Below are positions 1 through 11,762 of a stretch of 64,000 bases of DNA, piece after piece; position 1 is the stretch's first letter; every line of letters begins with the position of its first letter. Location of the stretch: assembly GCF_037042905.1 (NCBI RefSeq), contig NC_087258.1, positions 4,107,001 through 4,171,000 on the forward strand, given 5' to 3'. Source of the stretch: Lytechinus pictus (taxonomy: Eukaryota > Echinodermata > Echinoidea > Temnopleuroida > Toxopneustidae). Below the pieces are notes generated by a model. That model worked only from the letters and a program-made list of their open reading frames with translations. It was not told the origin of the DNA and made no database searches. The translations under genes were made by a program, and so were the position numbers.

Positions 1-97
1 ATTAGGCCTACATTATTTTGTATTGATACACTGTATATTATAGCCTTGTTTGGTGAAGTTCTTTGTAACTCGTCATTCAATCATTATACGATATGCA

Positions 98-225
98 TGG
101 CCGCGTCCCCCAATGCTTCCCCCCCCCCCCCCCAGTCCAACGATTTTTTTTTTTTTTTTATTGATTTTTTTTTTTTTTTTAATTTTTTTTTTTAATATAA
201 TTTTTTTTTTTGGGGGGTGGGAGAG
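98..225. repeat. Low-complexity poly-C/poly-T tract
   Basis: A run of C followed by long T runs and a short G run. The open frame across it is made of proline and phenylalanine homopolymers and is not a gene. Confidence 0.9.
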
Positions 226-571
226 ATTGCAATTACATGTATACTGAAAATACTGACAGAAATCGCATTTTTATATTATCATATTGTTTTTTATGAAGTG
301 AAGACCTTTTTGAAATTTGTTAGTAATTAATTTCAATCGGCGAGCGAGTTTTTGAAATAAAGTTCATGCAGAATGAAAAAAACTTATCCAATCATGCTTC
401 TTATACAGCTAATTCATATTCATCTGTATCTTCCATCATAATAGTGTAATAATTGATTTTAGGCAGACATTAACGGCCCGTAATTTATTTATAAGCCAAG
501 GCCCTGGAGTAGTGCTTCATGATAATTATATATAGAGAATACTTTGGATGAAATAATTAGTTTTAACGGTA
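226..571. other. Unassigned AT-rich sequence
   Basis: I see no coding frame, terminal repeat or structural RNA here. It ends at the TA that flanks the next repeat. Confidence 0.6.
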
Positions 572-1078
572 TGGTATGGTAACTAGCTCCCGACCATGCA
601 CGCTGATCCCGACCATGACAATTTCGCGCACAGAGCGCAAAGCGCACTGCACTGCGCGCTATATACGCATTGAAACTGCTAAAGCCTGAACCACCGATGA
701 GAAAATGTGGTTAAAATAAAAATAATGGTTCTCGATAAGCTACATTTTAGATGGAAATTTCCAGCAAATTTCTAATGCAATTTCAATATGCGATCTCCTA
801 CAACACGCCTTCTATGGGACTTGTTTACAATGCTTTGTCAATGGAAATAATGCCGGTCGGGAACAAAAGTAAGCAGTTTGAAAGGTAAGTGAATGACACG
901 GCGCGATATGCATGGCGATATTTCCGAAAGTAGACAACAAATCGTAAACCAGTTTACATCATCTAAATTTGCAGCATTTACTCCTCAATCTGGTATACTT
1001 TTATTTCATGTTGCATTAATTTTCATTTCAATTATAGTCTACAAACCTTAGGTGGTCGGTTTGGGGGTTACACAATCA
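572..1078 (+). mobile_element. ~510 bp TA-flanked MITE-like repeat, copy a
   Basis: A non-coding unit found four times in the window: here, 3302-3813 (reverse), 27635-32331 (interrupted) and 34490-34592 (reverse, truncated). This copy starts TGGTATGGTAAC and ends GGGTTACACAATCA, with TA on both outer sides. The two ends match at about 8 of 12 positions when one is inverted, so the terminal inverted repeat is weak. TA flanks suggest a Tc1/mariner-type target duplication, but no transposase is present, so this is inferred as a non-autonomous element. Confidence 0.7.
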
Positions 1079-1124
1079 TACATCATATGGTTCTACTTCA
1101 GCAACCACCCCCCCCCCCCCCCCG

Positions 1125-1660
1125 GGCCCCCGGGTGTCTGTCGCTATCTGGCGGCATTTATCCATAGGATAATCGGATGGATTTTAATCCTGGTTGGAGA
1201 GAATTGTGCCGAGATCCCTCTAGAATAGAGGAGAGCTCGGGGCCCGGTATATCTATGGGATAATCGGGTGGATTTTAATCCTAGATACAGAGAATTGTGC
1301 CGAGATCCCTCTAGAGTAGAGGAGAGCTCCGGGCCCGGTATATCTATGGGATAATCGGATGGATTTTAATCCTGGATGGAGGAAATTGTACCGAGATTCC
1401 TCTAAAATAGACGAGAGCTCGCGGCCAGGTATTTTGAGGGTGTCTGTCGCTATCTGGCGGCATTTATCTATGGGATAATCGGATGGATTTTAATCCTGGT
1501 TGAAGAGAATTGTGCCGAGATCCCTCTAGAATAGAGGAGAGCTCAGGGCCCGGTATATCTATGGGATATTTGGATGGATTTTAATCATGGATGGAGAAAA
1601 TTGTACCGAGATCCCTCTAAAATAGACGAGAGCTCGGGGCCCGGTATATCGAGGCTGTCT
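1125..1660. repeat. 92/123 bp tandem repeat block, first of three
   Basis: Tandem units containing GGATAATCGGATGG, GTGCCGAGATCCCTCTA and GAGAGCTCGGGGCCCGG. Spacing between units alternates between ~91-92 bp and ~123 bp; the long form has an extra piece with GTGTCTGTCGCTATCTGGCG. The same family is at 8460-8875 and 11763-12911. The repeat contains frequent stops and no conserved frame. Confidence 0.9.
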
Positions 1661-2433
1661 GTCGCTAAGCCCCCCAAATTGACACGTTAATTATTATAGG
1701 TATTATCGTGTCGTTATTCATAACATTATTCAGACACACCACAGTCAGTGTTCAGTGTCGAATTTACCTTGAATTACGATTACATTAAGAAACAAAACGA
1801 ACTTGCACCGGTACACACATTGATTCAAGCATTGCTTTGCCTTTGAGTTTGAGTCCATCGCTCCATTGAACAAAGACTACGTGCCTGGCCTTTCGCATAC
1901 TCATTCATATTCATTTATATGACGTCAGCTTCGAAGGTGGCTCCGACCGGCAGGAACTATCCTCTACCGAAAGAAGACCGATATAAAGAGCAAATCTGAC
2001 ACTTAATGTCATATTCACTTAGCGACCCTTTCCATAAATTAGAATTAACCAATGCCCAAAAGTTCTTGAAGAAAGACATTGTATATTATCGATAGTGGTT
2101 ACTTTGTTAGATTTTATGAAATTTTATTTTGATGTAAATATTATTTGGGCCCAAGTAAGGAAATTTGCACAATAAGCACGAGAAAAGGGGAGTAGAAATT
2201 GATTTTCAAAGCATCTTTTTAACCCTAAAATTCACCCTTTTTCTGAAACTTATTCTTAAAATGAATGGATACACATGAAAGTGTAACATTTACTCTTTTA
2301 AGTGGTGTAATTATCAAGGAATCTACTTAATGATAAGGTACATAAATTCTTCTATTTAAAAAGTCTCACGAAACATCAGATTTATAATGCAGAACATTTT
2401 GCCACGAGAGGAGTTTAATAAATCTGCCTGTTT
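1661..2433. other. Unassigned sequence
   Basis: AT-rich and non-coding as far as I can see. It has no recognisable ends or repeats except short words shared with the rest of the window. Confidence 0.5.
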
Positions 2434-2514
2434 CACTACCAACACTATTCATGGTCGTTTTGGATATCATTTTATACTTCAATTTCCTGTTATAAAATTC
2501 TCCATGAGCAGTCC
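2434..2514 (+). repeat. Inverted repeat arm paired with 4352-4432
   Basis: About 81 bp (CACTACCAACACTATTC to the GGACTGC complement) recurs reverse-complemented at 4352-4432, nearly identical. The MITE at 2515 sits directly at the inner edge of this arm. The arms interleave with the MITE-like copies a and b, so at least one rearrangement or insertion followed the inversion. Confidence 0.85.
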
Positions 2515-2772
2515 AAAAGTCGTCGTTTTACCAGAAGTTAAACCCTCTGTCCTTTTGTAATTCACTTCGTTGTTAGAAAGTCGTCATTTTGGGCAGCACA
2601 ATAAAAGACATCCTGTTCAGCCCCCTGGCCACCAAGACCTTGCCCAGACCAACTCCTTTTGTTATGCAGCGTGAAAATCGGACAATAGACTCTTGCTATT
2701 CATGCTGATAATCCGTATACTGTTACTTCCGTCATTGTCCGTAGCATTTATTCCCCCAAAACGACGACTTTT
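2515..2772. mobile_element. 258 bp MITE with 15 bp perfect TIR
   Basis: Begins AAAAGTCGTCGTTTT and ends with its exact reverse complement. There is no coding frame inside. The related inverted arm at 4352 lacks this sequence at the matching point, which supports an insertion. The target duplication is not clear. Confidence 0.7.
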
Positions 2773-3240
2773 CGATGAGTTACTGGCAAACATAGTACAA
2801 CTTAGTTGTAGTCATGGCCAGAGTGGGTAAGGGGCAGCTCTTTGTCTCCTTGTTTGATATTATTGGTCATAAACTTCATCAGAACAATAGAGTACATGGA
2901 CATGACTGGACCCTTCCTAATCTAATAGGCTGTACAGTGTATACATGTTATAGGTATGGGAAGGGTCTAATTTATCTCTGCTATATATTACACATAGGTT
3001 TATATATACTGGGGGATGTTATTATGCTGAGCAATGATATTTAATGATATTTTGAAGAGTTATATATCTAAACCCTACTTAAGGTAGAAATGGGTATTTG
3101 ATATGCCATAGTGAATACCCTTACACATGCACTCAAGTTTATTGATAACCATATGCCAGTTGTAAAAATATGCTTATTTTGACTCTATATATATATATAG
3201 TCTATAGATGTATAAACAGGTGCGGATCCAGGATTTGAAA
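2773..3240. other. Unassigned sequence
   Basis: Contains an ATG frame of 76 codons at 2814-3044 without recognisable similarity, splice context or composition that would support a gene, and a short TA dinucleotide run near 3190. Confidence 0.5.
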
Positions 3241-3301
3241 TAGGGGGGGGGGGGGGGCCTTACAAAAAAATGTATGGTAGATGTATGGTAGATGTATGGT
3301 A

Positions 3302-3813
3302 TGATTGTGTAACCCCCAAACCGACCACCTAAGGTTTGTAGACTATAATTGAAATGAAAATTAATGCAACATGAAATAAAAGTATACCAGATTGAGGAGT
3401 AAATGCTGCAAATTTAGATGATGTAAACTGGTTTACGATTTGTTGTCTACTTTCGGAAATATCGCCATGCATATCGCGCCGTGTCATTCACTTACCTTTC
3501 AAACTGCTTACTTTTGTTCCCGACCGGCATTATTTCCATTGACAAAGCATTGTAAACAAGTCCCATAGAAGGCGTGTTGTAGGAGATCGCATATTGAAAT
3601 TGCATTAGAAATTTGCTGGAAATTTCCATCTAAAATGTAGCTTATCGAGAACCATTATTTTTATTTTAACCACATTTTCTCATCGGCGGTTCAGGCTTTA
3701 GCAGTTTCAATGCGTATATAGCGCGCAGTGAAGTGCACTTTGCGCTCTGTGCGCGAAATTGTCATGGTCGGTTTCTACATGCATGGTCGGGAGCTAGTTA
3801 TCTTACCATACCA
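3302..3813 (-). mobile_element. ~510 bp TA-flanked MITE-like repeat, copy b
   Basis: Reverse-complement copy of 572-1078, starting TGATTGTGTAACCCCC and ending TTACCATACCA with TA on each side. Its own flanks (3241-3301 and 3814-3852) are inverted repeats of each other, both carrying ATGTATGGTAGATG and a long G or C run, so copy b sits inside another small inverted-repeat element. The open frame at 3775-3963 on the minus strand crosses this border and is not a gene. Confidence 0.75.
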
Positions 3814-3852
3814 TACATCTACCATACATTTTTTTATAAGCCTAAGGGGGGG

Positions 3853-4351
3853 GGGCACGAGATTTAAATCGCAACTGCCTCCGCCAGCTGAGCCTCGAAA
3901 GTCGTGAAAGTCCTTCAACAGCTGATGGGGTGGGGGAGACACCGACATATACATCTTATACAATATTTCGTTACTGCAATCACTTTGCAGCAGTTTGGCT
4001 TGATCTAAGTCAAACTCAAAGTTAATCCAGCATGGAGTTCAAGAATGTAAGTGAAATCTATAGAGTGGGAAACTCCCAGTAGCTTTAGAAATTTGCCTCC
4101 TGTTTGTGGCTTTAGAAATCACCACCCTTTTGTGGCTTTAGAAATCGCCATCCTTTTGTGCACTAACACAAAAGCATTTGCCAGGACAGTTAGGATGCTA
4201 GTATAGACACCCTGGCCTGGACACCTCTTTTGTCCCCATTGTTATATTTTCTAAAGTGTGCAGACAAAGATGGTATTAACATAACAAAGAAGCTAGCTCA
4301 TTAACTGTGGCCCAAAACTAACAATGCAATGACTCTAAAACAACGAATTTT
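3853..4351. repeat. Mostly unassigned; 26 bp minisatellite at 4082-4160
   Basis: Three tandem units of about 26 bp starting GCTTTAGAAAT and ending CTTTTGTG lie at 4082-4160. The rest shows no gene or element ends. Confidence 0.7.
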
Positions 4352-4444
4352 GGACTGCTCATGGAGAATTTTATAACAGGAAATTGAAGTATAAAATGAT
4401 ATCCAAAACGACCACGAATAGTGTTGGTAGTGTTTGCTCATTAC

Positions 4445-4672
4445 CAAGGCAGGGGGACCTGCCAGCTCATGAGCTGACTGGCTAACGGTAACTTTTTATA
4501 GCCGTGTGGCGAATCATAGTGGCCATATACTGGTCGTCCTCAACATGTCTAGCCAATCTTCTGCCAGTTCTGGTCTGAAATTTGGTGATCGAAATTGTCT
4601 ATCGCCGCAGTATTCTAAGCTGCTGATCTCCGAAAGAGCGGAGGAAGAACAAGGAGAAGAAGAAGAAGAATC
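4445..4672 (+). mobile_element. Possible retroelement 3' end
   Basis: The stretch ends in a GAAGAAGAAGAAGAA microsatellite after GATCTCCGAAAGAGCGG, a layout typical of LINE or Penelope-like 3' ends truncated at the 5' side. The + frame before it is open but too short to identify. This is inferred from the tail structure only. Confidence 0.35.
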
Positions 4673-4754
4673 GTGATCTCACACGATCGTACATTCTACA
4701 CCTTTTAATTGAAAATGACATACTAAAAAGTACGTCATTTAGCCAAGAAGTCAA

Positions 4755-4872
4755 ATCTGATTCTGCCCTGATTCTTCATAATAATGAAGAATCCTACTGA
4801 TCTATTAAAATTACAAAATTATAAAAAATAAAGGTGAAAAAAGTTGACTTACCGACAGAAAACTGGTCCAGA
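4755..4872 (+). repeat. Fragment of the foldback sequence found at 33.0 and 33.8 kb
   Basis: About 110 bp containing CCTACTGATCTATTAAAATT and GTTGACTTACCGACAGAA is almost identical to 33020-33110 and, inverted, to 33800-33890. It shows that the sequence forming the large palindrome at 32.3-34.5 kb is a dispersed repeat. It ends with ACTGGTCCAGATC, also shared. Confidence 0.8.
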
Positions 4873-5085
4873 TCTCAATAGTCTACTCCGTTTCTCAAAC
4901 TCAAGTTTGTATTGACCAATCAGATCGTTGCATTATATTACAGCTGTTCATGAAAGCAACACAGTTGGAGCATGTCTCCAATGACTACATATAGAAGAGC
5001 ACCGAAGGATCACAGAAGATGATATCAAAACTAAAACCTGTCTGTTTTGGTCTGGCCGTACGTATGCGCGCTAGCAGCCAGCGCA

Positions 5086-7369
5086 TACGTATAATCTGAT
5101 CACGTGACACCCCCTTGGTTACCCACCCTTCTCCTCCTCATCACCCCTATCATCCCATGAGCTCAGGCCTACCCTACTATGCCATAAATAATAAATCCCC
5201 CTAAAACCCAGGAGGTGATATATATGGTATATATAGGTAATATATACAGTATTATACTTCTGTGGTTACCCCCCCCCCCTGCCCCCTAATCTGATCACGT
5301 GACACCCCCTTGGTTACCCACCCTTCTCCTCCTCATCACCCCTATCATCCCATGAGCTCAGGCCTACCCTACTATGCCATAAATAATAAATCCCCCTAAA
5401 ACCCAGGAGGTGATATATATGGTATATATAGGTAATATATACAGTATTATACTTCTGTGGTTACCCCCCCCCCTGCCCCCTAATCTGATCACGTGACACC
5501 CCCTTGGTTACCCACCCTTCTCCTCCTCATCACCCCTATCATCCCATGAGCTCAGGCCTACCCTACTATGCCATAAATAATAAATCCCCCTAAAACCCAG
5601 GAGGTGATATATATGGTATATATAGGTAATATATACAGTATTATACTTCTGTGGTTACCCCCCCCCCCTGCCCCCTAATCTGATCACGTGACACCCCCTT
5701 GGTTACCCACCCTTCTCCTCCTCATCACCCCTATCATCCCATGAGCTCAGGCCTACCCTACTATGCCATAAATAATAAATCCCCCTAAAACCCAGGAGGT
5801 GATATATATGGTATATATAGGTAATATATACAGTATTATACTTCTGTGGTTACCCCCCCCCCTGCCCCCTAATCTGATCAAGTGACACCCCCTTGGTTAC
5901 CCACCCTTCTCCTCCTCATCACCCCTATCATCCCATGAGCTCAGGCCTACCCTACTATGCCATAAATAATAAATCCCCCTAAAACCCAGGAGGTGATATA
6001 TATGGTATATATAGGTAATATATACAGTATTATACTTCTGTGGTTACCCCCCCCCCCTGCCCCCTAATCTGATCACATGACACCCCCTTGGTTACCCACC
6101 CTTCTCCTCCTCATCACCCCTATCATCCCATGAGCTCAGGCCTACCCTACTATGCCATAAATAATAAATCCCCCTAAAACCCAGGAGGTGATATATATGG
6201 TATATATAGGTAATATATACAGTATTATACTTCTGTGGTTACCCCCCCCCCCTGCCCCCTAATCTGATCACGTGACACCCCCTTGGTTACCCACCCTTCT
6301 CCTCCTCATCACCCTTATCATCCCATGAGCTCAGGCCTACCCTACTATGCCATAAATAATAAATCCCCCTAAAACCCAGGAGGTGATATATATGGTATAT
6401 ATAGGTAATATATACAGTATTATACTTCTGTGGTTACCCCCCCCCCCCTGCCCCCTAATCTGATCACGTGACACCCCCTTGGTTACCCACCCTTCTCCTC
6501 CTCATCACCCCTATCATCCCATGAGCTCAGGCCTACCCTACTATGCCATAAATAATAAATCCCCCTAAAACCCAGGAGGTGATATATATGGTATATATAG
6601 GTAATATATACAGTATTATACTTCTGTGGTTACCCCCCCCCTGCCCCCTAATCTGATCACGTGACACCCCCTTGGTTACCCACCCTTCTCCTCCTCATCA
6701 CCCCTATCATCCCATGAGCTCAGGCCTACCCTACTATGCCATAAATAATAAATCCCCCTAAAACCCAGGAGGTGATATATATGGTATATATAGGTAATAT
6801 ATACAGTATTATACTTCTGTGGTTACCCCCCCCCTGCCCCCTAATCTGATCACGTGACACCCCCTTGGTTACCCACCCTTCTCCTCCTCATCACCCCTAT
6901 CATCCCATGAGCTCAGGCCTACCCTACTATGCCATAAATAATAAATCCCCCTAAAACCCAGGAGGTGATATATATGGTATATATAGGTAATATATACAGT
7001 ATTATACTTCTGTGGTTACCCCCCCCCTGCCCCCTAATCTGATCACGTGACACCCCCTTGGTTACCCACCCTTCTCCTCCTCATCACCCCTATCATCCCA
7101 TGAGCTCAGGCCTACCCTACTATGCCATAAATAATAAATCCCTCTAAAACCCAGGAGGTGATATATATGGTATATATAGGTAATATATACAGTATTATAC
7201 TTCTGTGGTTACCCCCCCCCCTGCCCCCTAATCTGATCACGTGACACCCCCTTGGTTACCCACCCTTCTCCTCCTCATCACCCCTATCATCCCATGAGCT
7301 CAGGCCTACCCTACTATGCCATAAATAATAAATCCCCCTAAAACCCAGGAGGTGATATATATGGTATAT
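5086..7369. repeat. Satellite A: ~195 bp unit, about 11.7 copies
   Basis: Units start CTGATCACGTGAC at 5096, 5291, 5485, 5680, 5874, 6069, 6264, 6460, 6653, 6846, 7039 and 7233, a spacing of 193-196 bp. Copies are almost identical; differences are mostly in the length of one C run and single bases (CACATGAC at 6069; AAGTGAC at 5874). Each unit has a CACGTG palindrome, a run of C, TATATA-rich DNA and the core CCCCCTAAAACCCAGGAGG. The array starts next to an imperfect hairpin (GTATGCGC...GCGCATAC, ~5060-5090) and stops abruptly in TATGGTATATGG. No frame is conserved through units. Confidence 0.97.
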
Positions 7370-8256
7370 GGATCATGTGTAACAACTATTCCTTTTTCAG
7401 AATAATTATATTTCATTAAAAGTTATTCTCCTTTTCACATTTCAGCCCTCAAATATCTCTAAAAAGCTGTAACGATGCCAGAAAACCCCATTATTGTCAG
7501 TTTAATCGGAAATGTAGTAGAAGTAGTAAGTGTCGGTAGTACATTGTTTTGTGCCGTAACCAGAAGGAGATCCCATTTGAGACTTGAGAAATTTAATAAG
7601 CACGCCATGGACCCGATTTGCTCCAAATTTCGTTAAAATCTGAGGTAGTCGAATATTTTCAGTAAAAATTGGTCAAGGGGTAGTTTTTTTAAAGAAAAAA
7701 TCCGACCCTCTCCGATTTTAATGAAATTCACACCAAGGCTTTGCCTTGGCATGTACTTGGCGTGATGTAAATTTGACGTGCTAAGGATGACCAGGTGGAG
7801 AGTTAATTATTCAACATACTACAATTATGTTGTTACTACTTCTACTACCCCCCGCGTCAAGCCCTCTAGGAATTGTTTTGGGCATAATTATGACATTATC
7901 TGTGCCCTCCTCTTGTCTACAAATAATAAAGTACCTTGCCAACATGCCAATCAAAAATTCATTAAGGTTTGGTAATGGTAGGAAAACTAATTAGGCAGGG
8001 CGCCCTCTTGGTGCAGTAGGTGGATACTTTTCCAGACAAAATTAGCGTTTAAATTAGTTGAAATAGTTTTGTAATCGATTATATTATGATCGATTCATTC
8101 ATATTTTATTTCCCCCAAAATGTGGATAACATATTATTTAAATATGTAGTTATATGGCTGGTAACGTATAATGGACATAAGTCTAACATATGTGTTACCC
8201 ACGAATCGCCCAATCAGCGCACAGCACGTAAATAACGGTCAATTTCAAATTCGATT
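7370..8256. other. Unassigned sequence
   Basis: AT-rich. The short frames at 7778-7975 and 8171-8446 have no recognisable similarity or gene structure. Confidence 0.5.
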
Positions 8257-8280
8257 AAAACGCGAGGATCCTCGCGTTTT
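8257..8280. repeat. Perfect 24 bp palindrome
   Basis: AAAACGCGAGGA followed directly by its reverse complement, extending with one mismatch to about 34 bp (CGATT...ATTCG). There is no loop, so it could form a cruciform. Function unknown; it may be the centre of a small foldback repeat. Confidence 0.85.
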
Positions 8281-8459
8281 ATTCGAACCGTTTTTTCTTC
8301 ATATTTCAGCCGTTTATGGACGGATTTTCCTCAAACCAACGGCATATTTCTTCCTAAACTATCATTCTGCTTCAATATTCATAGTTGTTTTCATCCTACC
8401 GACCAAATTAGTTAGAAACCTGAAGCGCCCTCTACCCCACTACTGAACCTCCCCTTTAA

Positions 8460-8875
8460 CAATGGATGGAGAGAATTGTGCCGAGATCCCTCTAGAATAG
8501 AGGAGAGCTCGGTGTCCGGTATATGGAGGCTGTCTGTCGCTAGCTGGCGCCATTTATCTATAGGATAATCGGATGGATTTTAATCCTGGATGGAGGAAAT
8601 TGTACCGAGATTCCTCTAAAATAGACGAGAGCTCGCGGCCAGGTATTTTGAGGGTGTCTGTCGCTATCTGGCGGCATTTATCCATGGGATAATCGGATGG
8701 ATTTTAATCCTGGTTGAAGAGAATTGTGCCGAGATCCCTCTAGAATAGAGGAGAGTGAGGGGCCCGGTATATCTATGGGATATTCGGATGGATTTTAATC
8801 CTGGATGGAGAAAATTGTACCGAGATCCCTCTAAAATAGACGAGAGCTCGGGGCCCGGTATATCGAGGCTGTCTT
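8460..8875. repeat. 92/123 bp tandem repeat block, second
   Basis: Same family as 1125-1660: GGATAATCGGATGG, CCGAGATCCCTCTA and GAGAGCTCG(G/C)GGCC words in the same order and spacing. The minus-strand open frame at 8664-8882 is translated repeat. Confidence 0.9.
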
Positions 8876-9336
8876 TCTGCATGCATTAAATACGATTTTT
8901 CTGTATGAAATATAGACAGAAAAGTGCCTGGTTGTGGGCCCAGGTTGTGGGTTTACATAAAGTTCCTTTAATTCAACAGAAATGTAAATTTTCCAAGATT
9001 ATTATAAAAGATTTCCTGTAAATAGTGAATCAATTAAAATAAAACAAAAATTTAAATGCAACATGCTTGCAGAAGACTCCAGAATTCTATATTTTTATTC
9101 TATAGAAATCTTATTCACTTTAACAGATAACCTGTAAAATTTGTGAAATGCAAGCCACAAGCAAAACACAATAAAGCAGGAAAATTAAACAAACAAAATG
9201 TGTAGAATGCTACAAGCATGTGCTTTAAATTTCAGATGAATAAGTCAGTCAATGAAACAACTGCCATAATTTTTATATTTTCAAGTATTTTTTTATTCAA
9301 TCATACACGCATAACACAGCATATAAGAACCGATTT
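8876..9336. other. Unassigned AT-rich sequence
   Basis: No gene or element ends seen. It lies between a tandem block and a foldback element. Confidence 0.5.
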
Positions 9337-10755
9337 GGGTCTTTCCACAAATAAAGGGGCCAGTGGTAAATACAGTCATTTTTTAACTTTTAGGGAGGAT
9401 TGCCACCTAATTGCTACATTTTCAGCAATATTTGTCTTAGAATCATATTGCCCATACCCAAAGCTACCATAAGAACATAAAGGCTTTTTGGGGAAAATAT
9501 TGTGACATTTTGCATATATACCACATAATGCATGTTTTCAATCCTAACTTCACACTGTTAATTAATTTTCAATAAATAAATTATAATGATACACTAGGTT
9601 CATTGATGAGAAATAAATTATTACAGTTGGAGAACAGTCCAAAAGTCATGTGATCTTTTTACAACTCTATAAAATGATGCATTTATGTTACATTTCCCAC
9701 CAAATTAATTTCAACCAAACTGTTTAAAGCACTTTCAAAGCATGCACGTGTAACATTTTTGTGAGAAACCAAACTGATCTTGGAATATTGAAATTGCTAT
9801 ATTTCTTCTAATTTATCAACTGCAATTCCTATTCCTGTGTGATCAAGTCTTAGGAGGAGAAAGCTTTCACAATGACTTCAAATCAGTTGATACTGACCAT
9901 TATTGGTGCTGCTACACCAAGCACAACATTGCACGTGTAACACGTTTTGTGAGAAACCAAATGTTACATGTGTTTGGTTTCTCATGCACGTGTAACATTT
10001 GGTTTCTCACAAAAGTGTTACACGTGCAATGTTGTGCTTGGTGTAGCAGCAACAATAATGGTCAGTATCAATTGATTTTAAGCCATTGTGAAAGCTTCCT
10101 CCTCCTAAGACTTGATCACACAGGAATAGGAATTGCACTTGATAAATTAGGAGAAATATAGCAATTTCAAATATTCCCAGATCAGTTTGGTTTCTCACAA
10201 AAGCGTTACACGTTCATGCTTTTTAAGTGCATAACACGGTTTGGTTAAAATTAATTTGGTGGGAAATGTACCTAAATGCACCATCTTATAGAGTTGTAAA
10301 AAGATCACATGACTTTTGGATTGTTCTCCAACTCTAATGATTTATTTCTTACTTTTAAGGTTTGGTTTCTCAGGTGGACACCGTTACACGTGCAAATCTT
10401 ATTTTCAGCACAAAAATTAATATTGAATTTATTTTTTCATTTCTTTTTGCTTAATGTACACTGAAATCACTATTTTAATGAAAAATAACAAAAACATGAG
10501 CACTGTCATAAGTGTCTAGCTTTTAGTATGACTTTTAACATTTTGGTTTCTCTGTTACACGTTCAAAGTATTCAAAGCCTTTCAGATGCAATTTTGATGG
10601 AATTAACAGTAAATGATATTCCACATTCATTTGAAATGGTCTCTCTTAGCTAACTATTCATGAAAAAACACAACTGAAAGCAAATTAACAAGTTTTTGAT
10701 TTTGTGACAGTTTTGTACATGTCACAAAATGGCCCCTTTATTTATGGAAAGACCC
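9337..10755. mobile_element. 1.4 kb foldback element with repeated GTTACACGTG motifs
   Basis: The two halves are inverted copies meeting near 9975. The ends are GGGTCTTTCCACAAATAAAG and its complement (CTTTATTTATGGAAAGACCC). Paired landmarks are GTTGGAGAACAGTCCAAAAG (9627) with its complement near 10315, and AGGAGGAGAAAGCTTTC (9850) with its complement near 10090. A composite motif, GGTTTCTCAC followed within 0-15 bp by GTTACACGT, recurs near 9745, 9930, 9960, 9990, 10190, 10372 and 10545 in both orientations. There is no coding frame. A shortened copy is embedded at 12601-12744. Confidence 0.8.
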
Positions 10756-10814
10756 ATTTACATGGAACTAAAAAATTAACAAAGAAACACAATTTAACAT
10801 AGGAGTGAATGCAT

Positions 10815-11260
10815 ATGGACACCAGTGTCCCGTTACATCCACAACAACTTAATTTTATTTTGAGATACACCAGCACATCTATGATACCTGTCATAGCAAA
10901 AACCTACATGGTTGCTGTATGTTATGTTGATGGTTCAATGAGGCAAAACTATGAACGAAGGAATGCAACCTTCCCTGATCGAGTTTCTGATGAATGTTGT
11001 GGATGTAACGGTTTCCGCCTAAATGTCACAAAGGGTGGACACCGCGTTATATCCACAACATTCTGCTTCATTCATCAGAAACTCTGGAAGTCAGTATTCT
11101 TTCGTTCCGGGTTTTGTTGCATTGAATTAACAACAGAGTCAATATAGTAACCAGGCATGTATTTATCATCAAGGGAATCACGGATGTGCTGTTACATCTC
11201 AAAATAGACGTTGTGGATGTAACAAGGACACGGTGTCCAGTTACATCCAAAACACTGGTT
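10815..11260. repeat. ~450 bp palindromic repeat with GTTACATCCACAAC motifs
   Basis: Imperfect palindrome centred near 11015. GATGAATGTTGTGGATGTAAC (about 10989-11009; 20 of these bases shown would suffice to match) faces GTTATATCCACAACATTC at 11045, and CCAGTGTCCCGTTACATCC near 10822 faces GGACACGGTGTCC at 11226. GGACACC and GTTACATCC words repeat in both orientations. The frames at 10809-11147 (+) and 11068-11250 (-) lie inside the palindrome and are likely chance. Confidence 0.7.
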
Positions 11261-11590
11261 TTTCAGAATTATTTTCGAAATGCATCATGGATCAGTGTGT
11301 CTGTGATTCTTAGATGCTTCTTGTTGGCACCTAAGATAAAATGACCTAGTTGAAAATAAGTAACTAAACAGTAGTTTTAAATTACAGGGGATTAAAGACA
11401 AAATGCCACCAATGTTCACAAAACCCTACAACAAGTCGTACATCAAAGAATATATAGGACAAGTACACAAAAGATAAAAAAAAACAGGTCCGGCAACCCA
11501 ATGGGTTGGCCGGCAGGTTATACACATGTGCATGGCTCCAATCATGGGTACACTTTAGCATACTTTTCAATCAATTAAAATGCATATTCT
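11261..11590. other. Unassigned sequence
   Basis: Nothing recognised between the palindrome and the inverted-repeat arm at 11591. Confidence 0.5.
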
Positions 11591-11698
11591 CAACATACTT
11601 AATTGCTGCACTCTGTTCAAAACACAAAAGAGATTGCCTGTACCTGCCGTACGAGTTGCGCTGCACGTGATTTTGTATTTGGTGTCCTGCATGCAGAT
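11591..11698 (+). repeat. Repeat arm paired with 14902-15055
   Basis: About 83 bp at 11591-11673 (including CCGTACGAGTTGCGCTGCACG) recurs inverted at 14902-14984. The next ~25 bp, TTGGTGTCCTGCATGCAG, recurs in direct orientation at 15032-15055. The pair brackets the tandem block and the coding-like pieces at 13.3-14.8 kb, so it may mark the edges of a composite mobile or duplicated segment. Confidence 0.75.
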
Positions 11699-11762
11699 AT
11701 GTGTTATGTACGCAAAAAAGTACATAACACAGACTTCTCTGAAAGCACCCGACCCCCATAAT

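Noticed and set aside
50..247. Open frame in poly-C/T sequence
   Set aside because: Homopolymer translation (proline and phenylalanine runs) with no gene structure.
572..3813. A single 3.2 kb foldback transposon with ~510 bp TIRs
   Set aside because: Each ~510 bp arm has its own TA flanks and copies occur elsewhere, so two separate opposite insertions explain it better.
5086..7369. CRISPR-like array
   Set aside because: Units are continuous ~195 bp satellite repeats without unique spacers, in animal DNA.
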